DNA of 64,000 nucleotides. Origin: Corythucha ciliata. Lineage: Eukaryota > Arthropoda > Insecta > Hemiptera > Tingidae. The DNA lies in contig CM075943.1 in assembly GCA_038030265.1 (NCBI GenBank), positions 15,996,001 through 16,060,000 on the forward strand, in the 5' to 3' direction. The translations under genes were made by a program, and so were the position numbers. Positions 11,632 to 22,357 of the stretch are shown in pieces (position 1 is the stretch's first letter; each line of letters opens with the position of its first letter). Under the pieces are notes generated by a model, which saw nothing but the letters and a program-made list of their open reading frames with translations, searched no databases and was not told where the DNA came from.

Positions 11632-12110
11632 ATGGAGAGGGACAGGGTGATTGTTTACCAGGGGACGACCTGCCCCCTCCACGCCCCTCCAGTCCTCTGT
11701 GAGCAATCCAGGTTTATATATCGTGTGATCTACCCCAATATGGAGGATAGGCTCACTCGGTTGTATGGTTACCTTACCCAAAGTGAAGTGCTGCTGCGCG
11801 GGGTCGTGCCAAGATTTCAGCCTCCTACAAAAAACGACGTCAATATAACGTCGAACATCTGTAATTTGGGTTCATTCCGTCGCCCACGGATAAATCGCTT
11901 CAGTTATGCCTTGTGTGCCAGAAAGTATTCTCCAATGAAGCGATGAAACCGTCACTTTAAAAGATCACTTCAACAGAATGCACCCAGACAAAAAAATAAA
12001 GATATGTCTCTTTTTCAAGCTCTTAGAGATCGGTATAACAAACAACCAGGGATGTTCTCTTCTGATACAAAACAGGAAGGGGATAGCGATTAAAGACTAA
12101 CACTCACCCA
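11632..12110 (+). pseudogene. hAT transposase fragment (BED-type zinc finger)
   Basis: Reading across frames gives CLVCQKVFSNEAMKPS (about 11907-11954), then after a +1-type shift DHFNRMHPDKK (about 11963-11995), then in a third frame DMSLFQALRDRYNKQPG (from about 12002). This Cys-x2-Cys...His...His pattern with NEAMKPS is typical of the ZBED/SCAND3-like branch of hAT transposases. At least two frameshifts and an in-frame stop break it. The catalytic and dimerisation parts are missing. Confidence 0.75.
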
Positions 12111-12501
12111 AATGAAGCCAGACGTGGACAAATTGGCTGGAGTGCATCAAATTCACCCCTCTCATTGAAAAGACTGTGCTATTCAATTTTCACAGTTCCC
12201 TGTTGCAATTTTCCTAGTCTCTGTTGCCTTTCAATAAAATAACTAGGAACACTGAAGTGGTAGATACCCACCTCATGTACAAGTACCTTAATATTAAATT
12301 TTGTAAAACAGGGGGGCAATGGTTAAATTCGAATAAGTCTAAGTGGGCGATGGCTGGAGCTAATTTGAGAACCACTGGTCTATATTGTATATTAGTCCTC
12401 TTGCTTACCCCCCGCAGGTTCGTTCTTTCGATCACGCAACACCCCAACTGTACCTGTCCCCAATGCCGGGAAAATAACATCAAGTTCAATATCACGAAAT
12501 T

Positions 12502-12636
12502 TATGGCGTTTTCCGTTCAATGCAATACACTAGTGTGGTGAAAGTTTTTCCACCCGTCTTCTAGGAATTGAAACATATGTATATGGGGAGGTCGCTGCAC
12601 TACACTTGTGTAGTGTGTCGAATGGAAATCGCTATT
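12502..12636. mobile_element. MITE, GCGTTTTCCATT family (subtype 1)
   Basis: The left end is ATGGCGTTTTCCGTTCAATG and the right end is the imperfect reverse complement ending AATGGAAATCGCTATTA. The interior has CACTAGTGTGG and CACTACACTTGTG palindromes. It matches copies at 23535-23658 and 58190-58297. Confidence 0.7.
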
Positions 12637-12639
12637 AGT

Positions 12640-13660
12640 TTTCCAAAACAATAACGCCACAAAAATTGATTATTTAACCTCCCACAAACTGGCGTCGAAA
12701 CTTGAGAATCCAACAGTTCGGCCCAGTTTTGATCTGGTTTTTTGGCCATAAATATTAATATTTTGGGCAGAATTTCTAGAATCATGGCCAAACAGTTAGT
12801 TTTTGTTCAAAAAAACTGATTAAATATGGCACGTATAGGCAATTTCAAGTTGATAAATCGCCAAATTCTGTTGAGCTTAATGAGTTCTTTGAGCGGGAAT
12901 ATGTATGTCTATCTTGTGAACAGAACTTTAAAGCTAGATCGCCGTAAATCGTTTTGCTTATAAATTGTATGTTTTTGAGGACAAAAAGCATTGTTCGGGC
13001 TATTTCGGTATACACCTAGCAGTAGTTCGGAGTTTCGGTATAGTTAAAGGGGAAAACGTCCTTAACTACATGCATACTAGAAGTACTAAAAGGGGGGGGG
13101 TGGAAATCGCTGGTTGGGAAGTCTACCAAGGTCCCATTTTTCAGTTTTTCTTCAATAACTGCAATATCACTGGCTCTGGAATAATTTAAATCTTACGAAA
13201 TGCTCAACAGCAATGCATCCATCCGCAGAAGTATTGAAGCGGGAATTGGAAATTGTGAGAACTTGTTCGTTTTAACTAATATAAGCTATAAATGTTTTTT
13301 TGTTTTTTTAAAAATCGTTATGACCACACTAATGGCTCTGCATGCTTACGACCTAACGCGGTAACTACAGACTTCTAAAAATAAGTTCATAGCTACGAGA
13401 TGCTATCTCAAAATATGGACGTGGACGTGACTAACAGAGAAGCTTGGACGCGCATTTCGAGAAATAAGGCTCATTCCGCTCCAGTAATTAGTTTCAAGGT
13501 CCAAATGAACCTAATAGGTGTGACGCTAACGGACTAAAATGGACCCCTCCACCCTAGTTCCCAAGTTTTTGTCAACCTGATTCCGATGTGAAATAATTAA
13601 TTTTTGTTGTCTCTCTCTCTCTCTCTATTACACCCACAATAGTTGTAATATTTGTTGGCC
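12640..13660. other. unassigned intergenic DNA
   Basis: I see no gene. It holds a G9 run at about 13092 and a (CT)n microsatellite at 13611-13626. The open frame at 12965-13189 is not protein-like. Confidence 0.5.
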
Positions 13661-13664
13661 CTTG

Positions 13665-14130
13665 TTCTGCTCTTTCGAATCCTGATTTTGCGTACTTTCG
13701 TGTTTTCAAAACCAAATTTATTTGATCTGGCTCCTGTAAAGTCCAATTTCGAGGATTTCCGATTAGTCAACATCCACTTTATTTGGGTTTAGCTCTTTGA
13801 AAAATGAATTTCGCAGGGTCAGTGAGTTCAAAAACGAATGAACAAAGAACTAATTTCGTGATTTTGACTTTTTCAAACTTCACTTTCCTCAGAATGTTTG
13901 CTCTTTCGTACACGAATAAAATGTCACTGTGTCGCTGATTTGGTTCCTTTAAAACCAAATTTCGTCTATTTTTGCTATTTCATACCGCAATTTCGAGTGT
14001 TTTCACTCTTTCAAAAGCCAATAAGATTCTTAGCTTTACCTCTTTCTGTTAATTGCTGGTTTCACTTGTTGAAAAACTGATTTTTCTCTTTCAAAAACTA
14101 ATGCGCTGATATGGGTCATTCAAAAACGAC
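13665..14130. repeat. degenerate minisatellite, type A
   Basis: Units of roughly 30-40 bp resembling AATTTCGTGGATTTTGGCTC and CTTTCAAAAACC, the same family as 3180-4400. It adjoins the presumed 5' end of the LINE. Confidence 0.65.
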
Positions 14131-14752
14131 ATTACCTCATTTTGGCTTTTACCAACCCCTGTTTTGTGGATTTTTCTTTGTACAAAAGTCAACTGAAATT
14201 ATTCCAACGCGGTGCACAGTTTTGTAATCGGTCTGTTTTTCAATTTTTTAAAACCCTTCGAGACGGTTTTTTTGTACGCGTTTTTTGCAAGAAGATACCT
14301 CATCACGTTGAGTTTGTGCACATATTTTGATTTCGTGTATACTTGTTGCCGCCTCCGGGGGCGGGAAGTATATTTCTCTCAGTCAGGGAGTTGGACCGAT
14401 TTCTGCGTGAGTAGACTCCGATTGTGGGGTAGGAGAATTCTATAACTTTTGCCTATAATTTTGCGAAGTTTCGAGGCTTTTTGTTGCTTGCCATTCTTGC
14501 GAGTTAATGGTGTGGAGAGGACGATCGGGGTGTGAGTAATTTACGTTGACTGATATCTTTCATTGAGTGAGAATGTGCCCTTCGTACTTCTCGTGTATTG
14601 AATTCTTTTAAAAGTGATCGTTGTTTTTTTCCCCCGTTCAACAGGTTGCGTAACGCGTAATACCACTGACCCGCATTACCTATTATAATCTTTTTTATTC
14701 GAATAACTTGGTCAATCTGAACCAACAAAACAATCTGCACTCCTCGAAAAAA

Positions 14753-15949
14753 ATGTCGCGTGCTCAAAAACAACCTCTCTGCGGGAAATGTAGCAAGACT
14801 TTTGCCAACAAGAACTACCGCATGCGATGCGACAAATGTGAGCTCACTTTCCATCTACGTTGTATCAATTTTAGTGTTGAGGATTACAAATCATATTTCC
14901 AAAGTGATGAGTTACCATGGAGCTGCTTGTCCTGTAAAGCGGACGCCAGGGCGTCTAAGGCGGATAATACCGACGTTGAAAGCTTGGGCACACCTTCGCA
15001 GGCTGACGGCTGTAAAGCGGACGCTAGGGCGTCTAAGGCGGATAATACCGACGTTGAAAGCTTGGGCACACCTTCGCAGGCTGACGGCTGTAAAGCGGAC
15101 GCCGGGGCGTCTAAGGTGGATAATACCGGCTTCGAAAGCTTGGGCACACCTTCGCAGGCTGGCGGCGTTCAAGATGGGGGCTCTATTTGGAACCTGATGA
15201 CGATGCTTGTCGAAATGAAGAAGGATTTGGATGCTTCTCGGAAGAAACTACTGAAAGATTTCAAGTCAAAGCACTCTGAGATGGTATCGCTAGTGAAAGA
15301 TTGCCAGGCTGCTGTTCCACAGGTGAGTGACAAAATCACGAATTTAGAAGCTCAGTTGAAGACCGTGTCCGAGGAAAATGGCATTTTGAGTGACCGCAGC
15401 GATGCTCTCGAGAAGAAAGTCTCTGTGCTGGAAGCAATAGTCAATAGATACGAACAGGCAAAGCTATCCGATATGCTGGAAATTTGCGGTATCCCGAGCA
15501 GCCCCGGCGAAGATTTACACGAGGTGGTGCACAAAACGGCGAGCGTCTTGGGGATTACTCTTGAGCCGACGGACGTGGAGGAGGTTTACCGAGTGAGGAC
15601 GCCTAACAAGTATTCAAGGTCCAGCGGTGCAGATTCTTCGCGCCACGCTATTAATGTAAAACTAAGGGAGCAATCCAAACGAGATGAGTTTGTCAAACAA
15701 CGAAAAATTAAACGCTCGCTTTCACTTCGTGAGTTGGGTTACTCTTCTGGTCCTGATGGCACTGTCTACGTGAACGTGAGCCTCACGCGAATGAATAGGT
15801 GTCTGTTCTCGCAGGCAGACAGGTTGAAAAATGAAGGAAAACTCCAATACGTTTGGCTGGCGAACGGCCAAGTCATAGTTAGGAAAAGAGATAAAGAGCC
15901 AGCAATGGTCATTAGCCAGCTTGAGGATCTCCTGCCCTTTCAGTCGTAG
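14753..15949 (+). CDS. LINE ORF1 protein: PHD finger, repeats, coiled coil, RNA-binding region
   Basis: A 398-residue frame starting at the ATG at 14753, whose PHD finger follows directly; an upstream TTG at 14708 is unlikely to be used. The PHD finger has complete C4HC3 spacing: C10-x2-C13-x12-C26-x2-C29-x4-H34-x2-C37-x20-C58-x2-C61. Residues 61-138 are three 26-residue tandem repeats (KADARASKADNTDVESLG type). A coiled coil follows (about 145-250), then a region with LEICGIP and VYVNVSLTRMNR that resembles the RRM/C-terminal part of LINE ORF1 proteins. In this class ORF1p binds element RNA and packages it with ORF2p. The frame is intact although ORF2 is ruined. Confidence 0.85.
   Translation: MSRAQKQPLCGKCSKTFANKNYRMRCDKCELTFHLRCINFSVEDYKSYFQSDELPWSCLSCKADARASKADNTDVESLGTPSQADGCKADARASKADNTDVESLGTPSQADGCKADAGASKVDNTGFESLGTPSQAGGVQDGGSIWNLMTMLVEMKKDLDASRKKLLKDFKSKHSEMVSLVKDCQAAVPQVSDKITNLEAQLKTVSEENGILSDRSDALEKKVSVLEAIVNRYEQAKLSDMLEICGIPSSPGEDLHEVVHKTASVLGITLEPTDVEEVYRVRTPNKYSRSSGADSSRHAINVKLREQSKRDEFVKQRKIKRSLSLRELGYSSGPDGTVYVNVSLTRMNRCLFSQADRLKNEGKLQYVWLANGQVIVRKRDKEPAMVISQLEDLLPFQS
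14933..15166 (+). repeat. in-frame 78-bp tandem repeat, 3 copies
   Basis: Units 14933-15010, 15011-15088 and 15089-15166 keep the ORF1 frame, adding 26 residues each. Units 1 and 2 are nearly identical; unit 3 carries several changes. The first unit begins at the last zinc-binding Cys of the PHD finger, so each unit opens with a Cys. Confidence 0.95.
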
Positions 15950-16432
15950 CAATTATTGAATTGGTTAACTGACACCGCACAACGCGATCTTTGACTTCTG
16001 TACGCCCATTGGACTTGCCTTCTAGTGGATGCCATTCTTACGTTGTGCTTGGACTTCTTGTTTGTTTTTTCGGCGTTTCTGTGGGCTTCGTGTCGCAGCG
16101 ACAAGCATGAGTTGTTTTTGTTATTAGCTTCTCCATTTTTCTTCATATTCTTCATTGTCAGTTTCATTCATGCCAGTTTACTTCACTCTTGCACCAATAG
16201 GAGACGTTCCATTGGCATTCAGCCATTTCGGTGATCTATTGTATTATTATTTTAAATGACAATTTTTATTCTTTTTTATTTTGTTTTTTTTTTCTCTCTT
16301 TCTAAACTATCCTTCCCAACATCCTTGCACCTTCATTTACCTTTGATTTTTTTTTGTAATCGGTTCTTTTTCACGCCCATCCCGTTATGTTCATTGTGTT
16401 TTATCGTTAGTGGAACACACAAATTCACGCTA

Positions 16433-17391
16433 ATGGTTGACTCCTTGGAAATAAGCTATTTCAACGCGAACTCCATTCTCTCCGAATTCACTGGGGTTTA
16501 TGATAATTTCAGTTGCAGCTTATATTATGATATGATATGTGTTTTTGAGACGTGGTTGCGGGGAAGTGACGAGCGCATTGCCCTGACGGGCTACACCGTT
16601 CTTCGTAATTCTCCGTCAGTGGGTGGCCGAGTAGGAAGCATTGTCGCCTTGTGTTTTTCTCCTGGGAGACGCTAACGTGAACTTTATATAGCATTCCCTT
16701 GACCTTGTTTATTTCACGTGACTGCTTAGCACGGTTAACATGAGTGTACTTCCTTTCACCCCGACGTACCGTTTTTATAATGGTGAGTCACTTCAGGATT
16801 TTGTTGCTGTTCCGGACACTCCCGTTTCTCGATAGTGACGATTTTGGTTAGACTCGTTTGTCGGCTATCTCTGACCATGATCTTCTGTTTTTTTCCTTTC
16901 CGTTTGTGAGTGACAGCCGAGGGGCCTCCGGTGGCTGTCCCGGTTTTGTCAGAAATTGGTCTCGGGCGAACTGGGGAGCGATTCATGAGGCGCCTGATCG
17001 GGATGATTGGATGGATTTGATTTCTCTGGAGATTTTGGACGATAATGTTGACTTCTTTACCCGAAAACTGGGCTCGCTCATAGATTCGTGCGTCCCTATT
17101 AAGAGAGCAGGTGGGCATAAGCCTGCCTCTCATTGGATTACGGCAGCTATACGAGAGAAAATTAGGGTTCACGAGAGACTGCGGAGATCACTTCGTCGAA
17201 ATGATTTGGCTAATGTGAGGGATCGGCGAGTGAGGAACAAGGTTGCCCAGTTGATTCGGGACGGTAAGCGTACTTTTTTCGTGGGGCTTTTCGTGGATGG
17301 CGGTTGTCAGAGGGAAAAGTGGAGGCGCCTCCGGGGAGTTGGGCGTGGGAAGAGCTCGTGGTGGAGTGACCTCTTTTCCGTGCTCGTTTGA
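16433..17391 (+). pseudogene. LINE ORF2 relic: broken APE-type endonuclease
   Basis: The frame from 16433 reads EISYFNANSI, the strand-turn with the Asn typical of the start of LINE APE endonucleases, and continues to CVFETWLRGSDE (the ...ETWL motif) before a stop at 16675. A second frame (16858-17391) opens with SAISDHDLLFF, matching the closing S-D-H motif of the domain, and then a downstream linker. The middle of the endonuclease and everything from the reverse transcriptase on are missing or frameshifted, so it is inactive. Confidence 0.75.
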
Positions 17392-17393
17392 TG

Positions 17394-17600
17394 CAATGGG
17401 GAACTTGCATGAATCTCAGATTGGGAAGAAAAGCTTACCGGTGATTTGACCCGTGAACTGAAGGATAACAGCGGAAGTTGCAACCCGATTGGTGCGTTTT
17501 AAGATTTTTAAAAAAGGTTCAAAGTTCTTTAGGAGGGGTTGGATGGTGCGAGGGGAAATGACGTAAATCCTTACTTGTGAAGCATTTGAGGGAACTCTCT
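17394..17600. mobile_element. partial AATGGGGAACTTGCA element
   Basis: Begins CAATGGGGAACTTGCATGAA and continues through the GATGGTGCGAGGGGAAATGA phrase seen in both tandem units (opposite orientation) and at 52165-52581. It starts just where LINE ORF2 stops, so it probably marks the break of the LINE. Confidence 0.6.
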
Positions 17601-17975
17601 GTTCTGTCCAACAACTGACCATTTCTTCCCCAGATAAGAGATATTTTCGGTGCTAAACTTCGGGGAACACTCCTATTGGATCAGAAACTGCAGTAATTTA
17701 GCCCTTCATATTTGAACCTTCCATCGTAGAGACGAATAGCCTCCTCAGAGTTCTTCGCCAGAAACTCCGAAGCCTGGAAACAGTCAAGTTTACAGTGTCA
17801 CTACCTATCCTAAACTGTCAAGTTTAGTTATAGTCCTCAGCAGCCGCATTGCCAGCTCTTGGGGAAAGGGCCGCTTTCCTTGGATGCTTCGCAAGATGCC
17901 TGGGAGTCAGTTGTGGCCGAAAACATGTCCCAACTGACTCCCACCACAGCAAAATATTCCTTTCTAGTACATGCT

Positions 17976-18105
17976 TAAGGCCCGGCGCAAATTGAGCCCA
18001 CGCGTGGGTCACCCAAGCTCAAAAAACTGTTGAAAATGGATAGTCTTTTAACTGCGTTTTGAGCTTGGGTGACCCACGCGTGGGCTCAATTTGCTGCGGG
18101 CCTAA
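17976..18105. mobile_element. MITE with 38-bp perfect hairpin arms (GGCCCGGCGCAAATTGAG)
   Basis: Arms 17987-18024 and 18057-18094 are exact reverse complements over 38 bp with a 32-bp loop, and the outer ends (TAAGGCCC / GGGCCTAA) also pair. No coding potential. A diverged end of the same family lies at about 3718 and 6958 in the tandem duplication. Confidence 0.8.
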
Positions 18106-18179
18106 AGTCTACCCAACGCAAATGACAGACACGGTTCACCCCCCCCCCCCACCACCACCACCCTTCACAACCAAGATGC

Positions 18180-18990
18180 AACCAAGGCCGGTTTCTAGCA
18201 AGCTGAAATCCGTGAACTTATACATTTCAAAAAACCAAACTCGGGAATTTTTCTCAAAATTGGGTTTTGAGCCAGCTGAAACCCAAGAAATCGGGTTTTC
18301 AGTGAACCAGAATCGCGAAAATAGTTTATTTGTGCGCAAAATATGCGTAAATGTGGATTTCCAATGAGGTAATCCCTCGGAATTGGATTTTCAGCGACAA
18401 AAATTCGCAAAGTCGATTTCTTTAGGGAGCCATACACGCGAACATGGTTGTTAGCGTGTTAAATGTGACACTGGTTTTCAATGAGACTAGCTGACACACG
18501 AATATTTTTTTTATGAGCAAAATCCTCGAAATTGGGGTTTTAAAGAGCCAAATGCGAGAAATTGGTAATTTAGCGGGTCAAACCTGCAACAATTGGTTTT
18601 TAGTTCGCAAAATCCGCGAAATTGGTATTTGAACTAGGCGGCATAACCGAAAAATCAGTTCGCCCTCAACAAAAACCCGTGAAATTAGTTTTTTAGTGCG
18701 TGAAATCCGAAAAATGATTTTTTACTGTACTGGACCCGCGAAAATGGTTTGGGGTCCAGTTGAAGGGGCTTGCCGTCGCCGGCTTGATCGATTCGACACT
18801 CCCCCTCCCCGCTAAACCCATGCTTTTTGGCAAGCACATCCGCTTTAATTGGTATTTTGATCAGCCAACCTTGCGAAATTCGTTTTTCAGCAAGATCGCT
18901 CCGCAAAATGGAGTGAAAATTGGGATTTCGCGAGAAAATCCCCGAAACTGGTTTTCTAGCTTGCGAAATCCGTGAAATGATTGTTTAGTG
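18180..18990. repeat. degenerate minisatellite, type A in reverse orientation
   Basis: Units of about 30-35 bp on the pattern AAATCCGCGAAATTGGTTTT then a variable TAGCGAGCC part. It is the reverse complement of the type A phrase. The open frames of about 60-80 codons here exist on both strands and are products of the period. Confidence 0.7.
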
Positions 18991-19255
18991 AGCTGTGATG
19001 AAACAAATTGTGGTGACCCCGCACGATGGTGATATCTATGGGTGGGCACCTGCCCCATTATACGGCTTTGCTTTTGAGGATGGGGTGGTGCAACTGCCCT
19101 GTCTGGCTACACCCATGGTTTGAACTGGTAGTTTAACCCCAAAACGGAAGATCGAAAAAGGTTTTTTCCCTAAAAGAGATGGTAAATTTACGCCGTGAAA
19201 GCAACTGTTATGCACTGAGTGGGTAGTTTTCCCATGATAATGGAAATTTGACGTG

Positions 19256-19463
19256 TAAAGGTCGATGCACACACATCAGTGCCGTGAACGGGACTGCCGT
19301 CCGGCAAATAAAATATTATTCTCAATGGAAATTAAAGGGTCAAGTCCCTGACACGTGCCGGATATGTGTGAACGAGCCTCTCAATTCCCATACGAGAATA
19401 ATATTTTACTTGTCGGACGGGGCACGTCCCGTTCACGGCACTGATGTGTGTGAATAGACCTTA
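19256..19463. mobile_element. palindromic MITE (ACACACATCAGTGCCGTG ends)
   Basis: Left end AAAGGTCGATGCACACACAT and right end reverse complement TAAGGTCTATTCACACACAT. The arms continue through CAGTGCCGTGAACGGGAC and AAATAAAATATTATTCTC, about 65 bp in all, with an off-centre loop. Confidence 0.75.
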
Positions 19464-19663
19464 AACCTCCAATTTCATTCCAGAAAACTGGCCGTGTAAC
19501 GCTGTTTTGAGTAGAAAAATCCCATCTTTGCCTTCCAACTGTTGGCATAGCCTTCTAACGTGTTAAAGTTCATATTTAAAATAAAATACTCATATTTAGT
19601 TAAACATTAGTAGAGGTATTTGTGTGGAATCGTTGCTTTCTGAAATCTGAAGGAAGTAGGTAC

Positions 19664-20960
19664 TTATACAGGGTATTCATGAACTAGCTGGACAGAAGAA
19701 ACCCAGTTATGGGGCACACCATTTGCCATCGATATGACTATTTAGAGTTTTCGGAAATTCCTCTTTCACACATTTTCTGATTTTTTCATGAATTCCCTTT
19801 TTTCCTCCTTAGATGCTTGCCATACCCTCATAAAATGGTACTAGCCTAAAACTAATCAGCTCATTGGAAAGAGCACAAAATTTCCTTTAAAATGTGTCCA
19901 CTTTCGGGTGAAAATTACCTTCGTACCACATGTGAGAGCAGTCGATTTACCAAAGAAACTGGTGACTCACATTTCCATACATTTTTCCGACGCAATTTTC
20001 ACCTCTTCGCCACAGGGAAGAAAAAATTTGAAATCAGTGGAAAAACTTCCTTATTTTGTAAGCTTTCCAACGATGTGTAAAAGTTTACTCTTACAGTATT
20101 TTTCCGTTGAAATATATGTAAAAAACTTGAAAAATCCCAGTCAGAAAACGTGGAATTCAAGCATTTTTTCAGTGCCATTATAACCGAAGGAACTATTGTT
20201 TTCTTATTTCATTTATTTTTTTGACTTAATTATTGATCTTTTATCTTCTTAATTAATAATTTCAGCTCGATTCGTGAACTCACCCCCCTCCCCCTAGAAT
20301 AATTATGTACGTACGTACTCATATGAGTGGTGGTGGGGGTCTCTTTCGGAGGGGAGAGGAACTTAAATTATTGACTAAGAAGATGAAAGATGAATAATCG
20401 AGTCACAAATAAAATAAAAGAAGAAAAAAGTGTCTCCTTGTGTAATAAAGTATTGTCGAAGAAATGCATGAATTTCACGTTTTCTGGGTGGATTTTTCAA
20501 GTTTATTGCTCATATCTCAACGGAAAAATACAGAAACTATGAACCTTTGTACATCAATGGAAAGCTTACAAAATAAGGAAGTTTTTCCACTGATTTCAAA
20601 TTTTTGCTTCCCAATGGCTAAGAGGTGAAAATTGCGTCGGAAAAATGTATGGAAATGTGAGTCACCAGTTTCTTTAGTAAATCGGCTGCTCTCACGAATG
20701 GTACGAAAATAATTTTCACCCGAAAGTGGACACATTTTATTGGAAATTTTGTGCTTTTTCCAATGAGCTGATTAGTTTTGGGCAGCGTATGGCAAGCATT
20801 TAAGTGGGAAAAAAGGGAATTCGTGAAAAAATCATAAAATGTGTGATATTTCGGAAACAAGGCGGAATTTCCAAAAACTCCAAATAGTAATTTCGATGGC
20901 AAATGATGTGCCCCATAACTGGATTTCTTCTGTCCTGGTAATTCATGAACACCCTGTATA
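19664..20960. mobile_element. 1.3-kb fold-back element, TATACAGGGT ends
   Basis: Left end TTATACAGGGTATTCATGAA and right end its reverse complement TTCATGAACACCCTGTATA. The arms run almost to the centre (about 20310), where CACCCCCCTCCCCC and GGTGGTGGGGG face each other. Mirror-image short frames occur in the two arms. A GGTAC pentamer flanks both sides (19659-19663 and 20961-20965), a possible 5-bp target duplication. No transposase. Confidence 0.8.
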
Positions 20961-20965
20961 GGTAC

Positions 20966-22000
20966 AATTTTTTCCTAAAATACAATGCTTTGTTGAAATA
21001 AATAGGAGACAAGAGCGTCATTCCTTTTCAACCATGTGCACTTAATGTGCTAGGTGACTTCGAACTCAGGATCCTCTAAAACTAAAAGCCCCTTGTGCAC
21101 ATTGACGAAAACCATTTGACATTGGATTTGGGCCATATACTTATAGGTGCTATTTTGCCTTCGCTCGAGATATAGGTACTCCTCGTCTTGGCGGTTGTTG
21201 GTGACTTTACTACAACAATGAAATCGGGACCAAGAGCATCGGGAAAAAGCGGATATTTCCCGTGAAGAAGCAGTCCACTTTCTCTCAATTTGACGTTGTG
21301 GAGTTAGGACACTGCCTTGATGACGTATTTTTCGATTTGCTTGCCACTGTCTATTGCTCTTTTTTTTTTTGAACGTCGTGTTCCACAAAATTCGATCGAC
21401 TAAACATGTCGACTAAGTATGTGAACATGCTATTTTACCAACTATCATGTACAGAAAGCTAACCTCATCTCAGCTTCTATTTTCCTGCACACTGGCTCAG
21501 TCAAAAGTGAATAGACGTAATCTGCGAATTCACACGCTGGTGGCGCTTGCTCCCCGTGATCAAAGAAGTAGGTAGTTCACAAATTGAAAATGCAGACAAA
21601 AATCTTCTTTTTTCTCCATAGTCATGACCATACTTTCAATTCCACGCGAAGAACAACTTTCAACCACGTTCGCTACAAAATGTCCTACCGATATCAGCAA
21701 CAGATTTGATAACTTGCTACCTCAGCATCAAACTAAAATAATCTGTACTTTTCTGGATTCTGGTGACCCCACAACAGCTCGCAAGAAGTCACATTTCCCC
21801 CGGTAGATGGCGAAAAAACTGATTTTGATGTTTAGCACAGTTTTTATTCATTAACTTAAAATCACAAATTATTATAAACTTCAGTAAAGTGCTCTAATTA
21901 ACAAATAATTAAAAGTCAAGCAGTTTCAGGAACGACGGAAAAAATGTAAGTGAACAGTGGCAAAACGAAAACTGAAAACCGTCAATTGACCGCACTTCCC
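20966..22000. other. unassigned intergenic DNA
   Basis: No gene supported. The open frame at 21050-21388 (minus) is not protein-like and I find no repeat family in the stretch apart from a T-tract at about 21361. Confidence 0.45.
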
Positions 22001-22006
22001 TAGTGC

Positions 22007-22156
22007 TAAGGCCCATTTTCACCAACAAAATTGATCTCGTTTGAAGTTGATCGCGATTAGTTGCCAATGACGACCCATATGAATTCTGATGTGTTTACAT
22101 TGTAATCGTGATTAGTTGTTGATCGTGGTTTAAGAAGTTGGTGAAATCGGGCCTAA
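22007..22156. mobile_element. MITE, GGCCCATTTTCACCAAC family, copy 1
   Basis: Ends TAAGGCCCATTTTCACCAAC and GTTGGTGAAATCGGGCCTAA. The inside carries inverted GATCGCGATTAGTTG / AATCGTGATTAGTTGTTGAT phrases. Further copies lie at 40050-40181, 40180-40333 and 51728-51879. Confidence 0.8.
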
Positions 22157-22210
22157 AAAATTCATCTGTTTCATGATAAAATATTTCGTTATGGTTCACA
22201 GATGATTTCT

Positions 22211-22357
22211 TATAGCGTTTTCCATTTACATAAAATTCGGCTCCAGAGCAATTGATTTCCACCCGTCTTCCCCATTAACATATGTTATAATTAAGAAAGG
22301 ACGAGTGGAAATGATCTGCTCTAGAGCGGAATTTTATGTAAATGGAAAACGCTATTA
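22211..22357. mobile_element. MITE, GCGTTTTCCATT family (subtype 2)
   Basis: Left TATAGCGTTTTCCATTTACA and right reverse complement TGTAAATGGAAAACGCTATTA. The arms extend through TAAAATTC and the GCTCTAGAGC / GGCTCCAGAGC words, with a CCACCCGTCTTC / GACGAGTGG pair inside. It matches 58425-58562. Confidence 0.75.

Larger units (their letters stand above)
9557..12385. mobile_element. hAT DNA transposon relic with 8-bp TSD
   Basis: The element runs 9565-12377. Its ends are a 14-bp perfect terminal inverted repeat, CAGTGGTTCTCAAA and TTTGAGAACCACTG. Both sides carry the direct repeat GTCTATAT (9557-9564 and 12378-12385). An 8-bp target duplication with CAG...CTG ends is the signature of hAT elements. 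Transposase remnants with a BED-like zinc finger lie on the + strand near 11901-12090. The interior carries a nested fold-back element (10014-11510), which leaves only about 1.3 kb of original hAT, so it is internally deleted and dead. Confidence 0.88.
14340..17391 (+). mobile_element. non-LTR retrotransposon (PHD-type ORF1), 3'-truncated
   Basis: A LINE with an open ORF1 (14753-15949) followed about 480 bp later by remnants of the ORF2 endonuclease (16433 onward). No reverse transcriptase domain remains: the element stops at about 17391, where an AATGGGGAACTTGCA element begins. The 5' boundary is a guess, placed where the minisatellite ends and a GC-richer leader starts. A PHD-finger ORF1 followed by an APE-type endonuclease points to a CR1/Jockey-type LINE, but the clade cannot be fixed without the reverse transcriptase. 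Confidence 0.8.

Noticed and set aside
14760..15197. 145-codon frame overlapping LINE ORF1, and minus-strand frames at 14884-15172
   Set aside because: Shadows of the 78-bp tandem repeat in the ORF1 gene, with no independent support.
16025..16234. Hydrophobic 69-codon frame between LINE ORF1 and ORF2
   Set aside because: It lies in the T-rich inter-ORF region; hydrophobicity comes from TTT/TTC-rich sequence.
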